From an uncultured Pseudomonadota bacterium (GTDB lineage Bacteria; Bdellovibrionota_B; Oligoflexia; Oligoflexales; CAIYRB01), in NCBI GenBank assembly GCA_903915625.1, contig CAIWTN010000017.1, positions 1 to 64,000 of the forward strand: a stretch of DNA of 64,000 nt, given 5' to 3'. Below, piece by piece: positions 29,901 through 35,190 of this stretch. Position numbers and translations under genes: made by a program. Positions within the stretch are counted from its first letter, which is position 1. Each line of letters begins with the position of its first letter. Under the pieces are notes generated by a model, which saw only the letters and a program-made list of their open reading frames with translations, ran no database searches and had not been told where the DNA came from.

Positions 29901-29978
29901 CCACGTTTGACGAGACTCACTCACGAAGCCGAGCTTCGTCAGCAGTGCATCAATAGGCTTTTCGCTCTCCTTGCTCAC
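23970..29978 (-). CDS. very large TPR-repeat protein (2002 residues)
   Basis: GTG start with GAGG about eight bases upstream. Regions: ~1-290 unrecognised N-terminal domain with a hydrophobic stretch near 165-190 (FGFGFLPFVFVTV); ~300-1300 helical tetratricopeptide-like repeats (for example 'AADCYYRVLEKRGDVPRVLKKL', 'YEEAIQVSDSLLKD'); ~1313-1665 acidic Ser/Asp/Gly linker; ~1668-2002 a compact unrecognised C-terminal domain with 'IFYDGLRRTLYVDSSHYRKTPSSHLFHRIIGLIWSV'. The linker has four related short motifs (see findings). No signal peptide, so probably cytoplasmic scaffold. It is convergent with the ParA/CheA-like locus. Function unknown. Confidence 0.85.
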   Translation of the reverse strand: MSKESEKPIDALLTKLGFVSESRQTWVLWRLRSESLVDPKEVPESLQNKPASSRVVNPWRVLGSELASRKSGLAVHNLMMDLDKTAILRNLSNLTKKYFGARTTSDFVFQKDGSIWCLFEFNRALRRDQGTQGDDVSRQLSKHTNGVGGFKVRILAEGTEGQLVLSDIFGFGFLPFVFVTVPLRFLAEALGLRSWGEISHKECVPTSIHEMRFPLMAPVLVHLASLGATPAMLRKLEAELSQARGQFSPSVFAGDEGLSVRLLSDDMEIPAGFTEVTFVPVEVLESRERLEQCRDLDKAITTGKLNQAWKQLVDRCATERDTLYLWRRLSLLGLVGCGELNDDAIMGRALDLEPNQKLFLSYSIHLALLSKNQSASLEHLSKLGALLMSEIRGADNLQCFDLVLPELLGDVWAQENHDKAADCYYRVLEKRGDVPRVLKKLIELARLDNRIDAEISLLHRLIGAERRRIELAKIHLRLAELRRLQGISGDDAIQLAQKALKLDRGLVAAALLIADILVERERYEEAIQVSDSLLKDRNLNLSAAEKRCLEATIGRIWCHHLHRPDLAATRYEMAIEYDVSDLETLRELEHIYRQGANHLSLARILEAEFAVFEQNGKSEYLKPIFDELVSLYRGSVREPKRALELYLRLLATSTIATQELDLLFSWNDVDIDWSDLSARLIAKIPAVQSGRRRGEFLCRLAEVFRDRLGDDVGAIRHLRAANQEGWIDASGFAFLTEYLSQQKDYRSLVQAFELRLQQVSPADQQSLILELLTTPAELTDLQRDNLALRVYAFDLSADIALKKRFQVYHQANQVDAIGRLMAAIGELKKLTSMQRLQWMREAIQSLFDLDNVRRYELMGSIYSQMLPIVDDQTIVLNEAVSALKESPDLKYLLFFVRELLKRGLTAELAERDIIKLLRGLDQELAIYHELMSFKATTIHVAVSHARTAAALYAKRLNQEVATEKMVARVCTLVACTPDELQELRILVERTGHWKLLAKALQKQAEFEENRQQKFALLDQLGQIFWHKMKDRARARLAFSASARFSDEPHKIHHVLAKLAAETNDVEREKQHLGEYLQDVASTVDIETLTRNAERLLKIGEDPVAVQRILQKHVDKSFSKGRWQQAGQLAGALINNGLVSSEIYKVTLKAAIVELDAEKVVDQWWRGLACVANKSKMKAYLSETTILIERGEMRHVLLDCYKAALDHNIGDRIGPTSKQELMLVYASMLFDQDETRRKALAIYSEVYAADPSNSRTWMPLYFLLLEFGAPTERLTHLRAILPKLRLDQRPLKSFPLTIESMQLELRNLEKEILVHGATALPRTPVKSAEKSIDLAKKEESSLRPDSDNGVPQEISAPAIDIGLAVSAGLQDVDFTSKEESANVDLKAVSGDFAGFVVPNIARDSSLVEPSPVGIFAPVPKSFSGGEVVEFKLDIADEVPPSSGSMGGSDILRLDLEPAGGLDLSVEDRADVQHEDAASTVAPKGQILSTKKVSKDDNPFAANVIDLDSEDIDDVEDSAESSMNLGGDEILQVGLSSNGQLNGKTGPSADVMEFNLGADVLSGLSPRAVPPIVVAGFSADLSEETTTQALTLGNMIFPPAPGVIIPPIPPIKTALDSGDGADGTMLMNQSTSFEVADGNESTDRNVIDTVQVDNTLREGFGVNVDAADDAADWRAAVIKGDFNADLTGRLLQQAFASEIEKHLAIQSVALVAGNCERLSNWHWRVWRNPDEYGYPLSGKERFPQRLNTPGLNSSLHKLVIAMAPLLVRINSSRFSQTYLNKKLNLTESMIQQMRKPLDWQSGILRTVGLHHYAERVRVAKYTAYDLPGLGAEIFYDGLRRTLYVDSSHYRKTPSSHLFHRIIGLIWSVRIHYYVPLALDPVRDFLPVIGSLHQIFSKQGFSKLKMKLSSSDGINKYLRDFDLRPVRAIHEKIGMPSEDQVLQLWESMRAHIYRMQIAETLDVIGLFESILDKDLLVPNLHKHSEIYQRSPYAKALIEFVTKLNI

Positions 29979-30151
29979 CCAAGAAACCTCTAAAAATCAG
30001 TCAATTACAGGAACGTTATTAGACATTTGCTCAACGCGAATCACACCTCCTCAAACTGCTGCCACTTGGTGTGGCTGGTCGTTAGAGGTATCGGCACATT
30101 TTATAAACAGCTTAAACTTTTCCTTGAATTACCCAGTTCCGCGATATGCCT

Positions 30152-30160
30152 TGCTATAAT
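30152..30160 (+). promoter_or_regulatory. extended -10 promoter element (TGCTATAAT)
   Basis: A perfect TATAAT at 30155-30160 preceded by TG-N, an extended -10 element, 55 bases before the start of the 410-residue gene. A TTGAAT at 30124 is too far (25 bases) to be a normal -35, as is usual where an extended -10 acts alone. A similar TTGCTATGAT occurs at 41022. Confidence 0.55.
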
Positions 30161-30183
30161 CAGACTTATGCCAATGACATGGA

Positions 30184-30195
30184 CACCCCGGGGTG
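30184..30195. promoter_or_regulatory. perfect 12-base palindrome CACCCCGGGGTG
   Basis: Located about 24 bases after the TATAAT box and 19 bases before the start codon of the 30215 gene, in the expected leader. It could be a small operator, a zinc- or iron-type regulator site, or a short RNA hairpin without loop. No regulator can be assigned. Confidence 0.35.
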
Positions 30196-30214
30196 AATAG
30201 AAAAGGATCAGCTC

Positions 30215-31447
30215 ATGACGGCTACTTTTGAGAAATTTCGGCATCATCTGGCTTATTTGGGTGATCCTAGGTTTACCGCAACTACCAGCGCTCTGTCTTT
30301 AGGGTTCAGCAATGCCGTCGCCCCTTTGTGCGAGAGTGGCATCGTCGCACCCGGCCTTATGCAAGCGATCGAAATTGATCTTCTATATTGCGTCACACGC
30401 CATCGCCTTTGGTTAGCGACACCGCTATTTGCCGTAATTTTGACCGATCATGTCGCCACAACGTTCCAAATACCTCAAGAACTAGCTAGAAGCTTGACGA
30501 GCGGTATTATTGCAGTCGGCCGTCAAACCTTAGCGACCAATGCAGCTAGCAGCGATGAATTTTTGACATGTATTTGTATAGCTACGGCAACTGCCGAAGA
30601 CGAGGAGTCGCTACTACTAGACTTGGGATTTGGCCGAAGTCTGCTGCTTCGCATTAAAGAAGCTCTGGGGCTGATGACCCAACAGACTGACCACGGCACG
30701 CGCTATCTCCCTGAATTGGATGCACAAATTGCGCGAATTGTGACCACGATCGCTGACGAGCTGCAGGACTCCCCCTGGGCGCTACAACGCCGAAGGTTGC
30801 ATTATCTTTTACTCGACTCAGAGGGACCTTGGTGCGATGCATTCATCCGACACGGTACCGAGTGGGTATTTGAATTATTGTTAAAACTCTCGCAGCAGCG
30901 CGTCATGCACATTAGGGAACTGACGAAGGAGCTAGCAAATCTTTTACCCCATGCGCCTGAATTTCACGGCGAACGCACAACAACATTACTTTGTAGACTC
31001 CTCGCAGCCCGAGGGCTCATGGCCCCAGAGGGGCAACGAACTTGGCGCAATCTAACCCTAGCTAGCGAATTGACCGCAGCCGCCTTCGCCGCTAATTGGA
31101 CCAGTGACGCGTCGGATTTACGCTCTGAAATTCCAAAACTTGATGCCTATTTTCAGGCCAGTCTAATTCAACAGCGCATTGAGGACACCGATCTACTCGC
31201 AGCCGCAATCAGTGAGATCAGACCCCTGACTCCGCTCGGACTGAAAACGGCATGTCGACGCCTGAGTGCGTTAAAGGGACAAGATGCCACCAGACTATTG
31301 CTGCAAAAGACACTCCCATCAGAGTCCTCTTTTTGCCTCAAGGAGGCCATTGTAGAAATCCTAGATGAGCTTGATTTGGCAGTTGGACAGAATAGAAACA
31401 AAGTGGCAAAATTGCGGCATGAACAATACGTTGACAGCAATAATTGA
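30215..31447 (+). CDS. conserved-looking helical protein of unknown function
   Basis: 410 residues, AAAGGA upstream of the ATG. The composition is Leu/Ala-rich, helical throughout, without signal peptide, transmembrane segment or catalytic motif that I recognise. Cys residues are scattered (for example 'DEFLTCICIATATAEDEE'). The end overlaps the DUF4301 gene by 29 bases, so the two are probably co-expressed and act together. It may be a HEAT/ARM-like repeat protein. Function unknown. Confidence 0.75.
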   Translation: MTATFEKFRHHLAYLGDPRFTATTSALSLGFSNAVAPLCESGIVAPGLMQAIEIDLLYCVTRHRLWLATPLFAVILTDHVATTFQIPQELARSLTSGIIAVGRQTLATNAASSDEFLTCICIATATAEDEESLLLDLGFGRSLLLRIKEALGLMTQQTDHGTRYLPELDAQIARIVTTIADELQDSPWALQRRRLHYLLLDSEGPWCDAFIRHGTEWVFELLLKLSQQRVMHIRELTKELANLLPHAPEFHGERTTTLLCRLLAARGLMAPEGQRTWRNLTLASELTAAAFAANWTSDASDLRSEIPKLDAYFQASLIQQRIEDTDLLAAAISEIRPLTPLGLKTACRRLSALKGQDATRLLLQKTLPSESSFCLKEAIVEILDELDLAVGQNRNKVAKLRHEQYVDSNN

Positions 31448-32990
31448 TCAATTGACGCGATTAGGACTTGCACCGGATGAATTGCTGGCTCAGGAGCAAT
31501 TGCTCAGCCGCGCTATCAGCGAGCAACGGAAGGCGTCGTTCAAAATCATAGACACTTGCCGCTTTGACAATGGCAGCATGTTAGCTCTGCCCCCAGCTGC
31601 TGATCTTAAAAGCGACTGGGCAGAGGGCTACATTGCTTTTGTACTTGCTGCAGGTGCCGCAAGCCGTTACTCACAGCCCCTACATCATCTTAGCTGTGCA
31701 TTAGAGGACAAAAACCATCCCGACATCGTCTCGAGCTTAGAATCGCTCGCTCACGAGGGAGCCCTTACTTGGCCACTGCCGCAGCAGTTGGCCACATTGG
31801 TATCGGCGCCAGCTAAGGCCAACGAACTAAGCGCAAAAGACTGCGAGCGTTTATCCGAAGAGATCCACCTACCCAAAGCACTCATGCCATGCGTGCGCGA
31901 GGGGACGTCATTTCTAGAGTTAAAACGTCTAGAGCATCTAAAGCTCAGAGGACTCACGGGTGAGCTTTTTGTGACGCCGCCAGGCAAGACCGCCGCATTC
32001 TCCAGCGCTCTAGCCGCAGCCAACACTCAGCAGCTTAAGCCATCTACCTTAGAGTCACACTTTTTGGAGCAGGGCCCTGCGCTGTCGACGATCCGCTTTC
32101 ACCGCGATGGTCGCCCAGTGCTGGAACCTAATGGTGAGCCGTCCATGGTCCCAGCGGGACATGGTGCCATAGCCAAATTATTCCCTACGGCACGGCAATT
32201 ATTTCCTAAGAGCGACGCACTTTTCATTCGCAACATCGATAATATTATGGGCACTGGGACCGCAGCGATAGCGGCAACCAGGGCCTTTTTGTCGATGCAT
32301 CGCCAGCTTCTGACAGGCGTTCGCGCGATCAGGGCAGCCCTCGCAAAGCAGCAAATCGAAGTGGCTGCAGCGAGCGCTGAAAATATCTTGAGGCAATTTT
32401 TGCCGACGTCGGCTCCGGCGTCTGCGATTAAGCTTCCCAGTGGCCCGGTTGCCGCGTTATGGCGCCTTCAGGCATCGCTGTTCCATACTCCACTAAATAA
32501 GCCTCTAACTGACGCCTATTTACGCGAGTTATTTGCTCGCCCAGTAAACTTAATGGGACAAGTGCCAAACATTCATAACGACGTCGGTGGCACGCCATGC
32601 TTTATTGACGCCCCAAATGGCGGTGCACCGGTAAAGATAAGCTTAGAATTGCCCCATGTAAGTGGAGTAGACCGCAAACAATTCCTAGAAAATCCCTTAA
32701 TTGCGACCCATTTCAACCCTGGATTCTGTGCCGTCGAAATCCCGCAAGATGCTGACTATTATTCAAAGCAAAACCGGGACTTCTGGTTAATGGCAGAGAA
32801 GGTTTATCGGGGTGAGCAAGTCGTTTATTATGAGACCGTCTTGTACGAACTACTAGGTAATAGCTCGTTTGCCAACACGGTCTTTGTCGAAGTCCCACGA
32901 CTCGTATTCAATCCGCATAAAGCCTTACGTGACGCGATGAACCAAAGTTTAACTGGCTGGCTTGATGCACCGAGCACAAGCCACTCCTAG
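31419..32990 (+). CDS. DUF4301-family protein (nucleotidyltransferase-like)
   Basis: The sequence 'FVLAAGAASRYSQPLH' resembles the LxxGxxxR loop of sugar nucleotidyltransferases. Motifs I associate with DUF4301 are 'MVPAGHGAIAKLFP', 'DALFIRNIDNIM', 'NLMGQVPNIHNDVGG', 'LENPLIATHFNPGFC' and 'FANTVFVEVPRLVFNPHKAL'. The family is known mainly from Bacteroidota and its reaction is, to my knowledge, uncharacterised. ATG 31419 is used; an upstream ATG at 31365 would lengthen the overlap with the preceding gene. 523 residues fits the family (~510). Confidence 0.8.
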   Translation: MNNTLTAIIDQLTRLGLAPDELLAQEQLLSRAISEQRKASFKIIDTCRFDNGSMLALPPAADLKSDWAEGYIAFVLAAGAASRYSQPLHHLSCALEDKNHPDIVSSLESLAHEGALTWPLPQQLATLVSAPAKANELSAKDCERLSEEIHLPKALMPCVREGTSFLELKRLEHLKLRGLTGELFVTPPGKTAAFSSALAAANTQQLKPSTLESHFLEQGPALSTIRFHRDGRPVLEPNGEPSMVPAGHGAIAKLFPTARQLFPKSDALFIRNIDNIMGTGTAAIAATRAFLSMHRQLLTGVRAIRAALAKQQIEVAAASAENILRQFLPTSAPASAIKLPSGPVAALWRLQASLFHTPLNKPLTDAYLRELFARPVNLMGQVPNIHNDVGGTPCFIDAPNGGAPVKISLELPHVSGVDRKQFLENPLIATHFNPGFCAVEIPQDADYYSKQNRDFWLMAEKVYRGEQVVYYETVLYELLGNSSFANTVFVEVPRLVFNPHKALRDAMNQSLTGWLDAPSTSHS

Positions 32991-33211
32991 GTACGTCAAG
33001 GCTTACGATCCCTGAATCCATCCTAGGCAGATCCCTAAGGCAGGATCACTGGGCGGCATCTTTCGCACGCCGTCAATGACGCGCCCTGCAAAGATTTCCC
33101 GTTGTTTATCTGCGGATGAGAGCGCTAAACTTATTAAGTCCGGTTCTCATCTTCGCCTTCTCCCCCCCCAACAATCAACACCACACATCACAAATCTTCA
33201 TCGGAGGACAC

Positions 33212-33478
33212 ATGCCTGTGCAGGTAAGCAAGGACGCGTTTGCCAAAGCTTTAACTGAGCTCGGCCACGATCCCGAGCAGTACCGAGGACAACGCTTGGC
33301 TCTAGCTGGCATGTGCGAATTATACGGGCTCGAGGTCGATGCCGTCTTAGACGCAATCGAACATCGGCTCGTCGCCGCGCACTACGATTATTTCAACGAT
33401 ACAATTTGGGTTGATGCCTTGGACGCGGCACATTTTTATTTTTGCATCCGGCACGAATCCCATTTGTACGCAGAATGA
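33212..33478 (+). CDS. small acidic protein of unknown function
   Basis: 88 residues from ATG 33212, chosen because GGAGG lies four bases upstream; a longer in-frame start at 33116 has no site. Helical N-terminal 60 residues, 'LGHDPEQYRGQRLALAGMCELYG', then an aromatic-rich end ('AHYDYFNDTIWVDALDAAHFYFCIRHES'). No signal peptide. A weak promoter (TTGTTT at 33102, TAAACT at 33126, 18 bases apart) precedes it. It converges with tlyA. Function unknown. Confidence 0.65.
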   Translation: MPVQVSKDAFAKALTELGHDPEQYRGQRLALAGMCELYGLEVDAVLDAIEHRLVAAHYDYFNDTIWVDALDAAHFYFCIRHESHLYAE

Positions 33479-33485
33479 AGTTTTT

Positions 33486-34253
33486 TCAGGATTTCGCATA
33501 AAAGAAAAGTTCTTGATTACCAGCGCGGCCAGCCAATCTGCAGTCAATGGTCACTCCACCAGTGAGACCAACTGCGGTAAAAGCAGCCGCTACTTGCTCC
33601 GCCGCTGCGGCGCGCAGGTCGGGATCTAGTACTACGCCGCCATCTGGAATTAGCTCACGCGCTAGTTCAAATTGCGGCTTCACCAACAGCAAGAAATGAA
33701 CATTTGGCCCCGGCGCTGCATTTTTTAGCGCCGGGGCCAAACGCGCTAAAGAATTGAAGCTGACATCGGCCACGACAAATTGCACTGGCGGGTGTGCCGC
33801 TGGAGAAAAATCGCGAATATTGGTCTGCTCAAGGACAGTAACGCGCGGATCCGTCCTTAACTCCCAGGCAAGCTGATTACTACCTACATCCAGTGCAATG
33901 ACCTGCTTTGCTCCATGCGCCAAGCAACAATGGGTGAAGCCACCTGTGGACGCTCCCACATCGAGCACCACTAAGTCGTTAAGGCAATCAGATAAGTTCA
34001 AATCCAGTAACGCAGCAGCTAGCTTGTCGCCGCCACGGCTGACGAATTTTGATGCTTCTTTTACTCGTAGCGTGTCGTCGGCATTGACCTTACTGCCAGA
34101 TTTGTCGATGCGCTGCTCGTTCACCAAAACTTTGCCAGCCATGATGAGAGCTTTAGCCGAGGTTAAGGTATCTGCCAGACCGCGCTCAACGAGCATCAGA
34201 TCCAGGCGTTTTTTCTTTGCGGGGCGCTCGGTCAAGGCTTTAACTCCACCCAA
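33486..34253 (-). CDS. tlyA: TlyA-type rRNA 2'-O-methyltransferase (S4 + FtsJ domains)
   Basis: N-terminal S4 RNA-binding domain 'KRLDLMLVERGLADTLTSAKALIMAGKVLVN' region (about residues 15-75) followed by a Rossmann methyltransferase: 'FVSRGGDKLAAAL', SAM motif 'VLDVGASTGGFTHCCL', 'VIALDVGSNQLAW', 'DVSFNSL' and 'LLLVKPQFE'. TlyA methylates cytidines in 16S/23S rRNA (capreomycin susceptibility); older annotations call it hemolysin. 255 residues is normal. The start is fixed by adjacent basic residues but no strong ribosome site is visible. It diverges from the PilZ gene by 121 bases. Confidence 0.92.
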   Translation of the reverse strand: MGGVKALTERPAKKKRLDLMLVERGLADTLTSAKALIMAGKVLVNEQRIDKSGSKVNADDTLRVKEASKFVSRGGDKLAAALLDLNLSDCLNDLVVLDVGASTGGFTHCCLAHGAKQVIALDVGSNQLAWELRTDPRVTVLEQTNIRDFSPAAHPPVQFVVADVSFNSLARLAPALKNAAPGPNVHFLLLVKPQFELARELIPDGGVVLDPDLRAAAAEQVAAAFTAVGLTGGVTIDCRLAGRAGNQELFFYAKS

Positions 34254-34327
34254 AATATTTTTTTTATTCTAATAATAACAGATATTTAAAAGAATTATCA
34301 GAGACCCCTCTAAACCCCTGCCACCAA

Positions 34328-34361
34328 CTGCCGAAGTAAAAGTGAGTGTGGAATTCGGCAG
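34328..34361 (+). promoter_or_regulatory. inverted repeat adjoining the ribosome-binding site of the PilZ gene
   Basis: CTGCCGAA (34328-34335) and TTCGGCAG (34354-34361) form a perfect eight-base stem with an 18-base loop. The last two bases of the right arm are the first two of AGGAGG (34360-34365), nine bases before the start codon. It may gate ribosome access or be an operator. Confidence 0.45.
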
Positions 34362-34374
34362 GAGGAAAAACACG

Positions 34375-35097
34375 ATGAGCAACTCACAAATAATCCGCAT
34401 GATACAAATCGACGACAAAACAGTCACTACCGACCTTGACCGTGCAGGCTACCGCAAAATGGGTGTCTTTGTCAGAGCGGCCGCAAATTATGAAGAAGCT
34501 CGGAAAATCATGAAGGCCGAGAAAATCGATCTCGTCGTCATCAATCTCGACTTTGCTGCCGTCGACGGAGCGCTGATAACACGTCATTTGAAAGCCCAGG
34601 AAGACTCCCAAAACGTGCCCATCGTCCTCACCAGCGTCCGGACCTCTGCGCGCGTGCGAGCTGTCGCACTTGAGGCTGGAGCAGACCTTTTCGTCGAACA
34701 GCCTTTGCCCCGTCAGTATTTCATTGAAAAGCTTAAGCAGCTTCTGGAACAGCGTACCCGGACCAATGAGCGCGTCGAAGGCCCAGGTGAAGCTCACTTT
34801 CAGGTAGAAGGTAGCGACATCAGCTGTCCCATCGGGGACCTCTCCCAAACCGGCATGCTGCTATCTACAGATCAGGAGATTCCGGATGGTACCGAAATCA
34901 AGGTCGAATTCGAGCTCCCGGGCAGCAAAAAACCGCTTCGGATCAAGGGTACAGTCGTCAGAACGCTACGTTCGCTGAATCAAACAAACGGTGTCGGTAT
35001 CCGCTTTTTAGAATTTCTTGGCGACTCCGAGCGGCGCCTCGAGCGCTACATCGCGAAAACCTCCCAGGGCGACAATAAAATGCAGTATTATCTGTGA
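34375..35097 (+). CDS. pseudo-receiver + PilZ domain protein
   Basis: Residues ~5-120 are a response-regulator receiver fold: 'IRMIQIDDKTV' retains the acidic pair, but the phosphoacceptor position in 'DLVVINLDFAAVDG' is Asn rather than Asp. Residues ~125-225 are a PilZ domain: a basic 'RTRTNER' stretch and 'IGDLSQTGMLLSTD' corresponding to the D/NxSxxG c-di-GMP motif, then 'GVGIRFLEF'. It is therefore likely a c-di-GMP-binding output protein not controlled by phosphorylation. ATG 34375 has AGGAGG nine bases upstream; a GTG at 34342 is rejected. Confidence 0.85.
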   Translation: MSNSQIIRMIQIDDKTVTTDLDRAGYRKMGVFVRAAANYEEARKIMKAEKIDLVVINLDFAAVDGALITRHLKAQEDSQNVPIVLTSVRTSARVRAVALEAGADLFVEQPLPRQYFIEKLKQLLEQRTRTNERVEGPGEAHFQVEGSDISCPIGDLSQTGMLLSTDQEIPDGTEIKVEFELPGSKKPLRIKGTVVRTLRSLNQTNGVGIRFLEFLGDSERRLERYIAKTSQGDNKMQYYL

Positions 35098-35190
35098 TAG
35101 TAACCAGCTGAAAATAAAGCTTTAAAAAGAAAAACTAAAGCCACCCACTGAGCACTCCGACGGCGTATATAAGCCAAAAAAGGAGCCTTG

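Noticed and set aside
32991-33211. Near-direct repeat around CTAGGCAGATC / CTAAGGCAGGATC (33032-33056)
   Set aside because: Only two imperfect copies; too short to call a repeat element.
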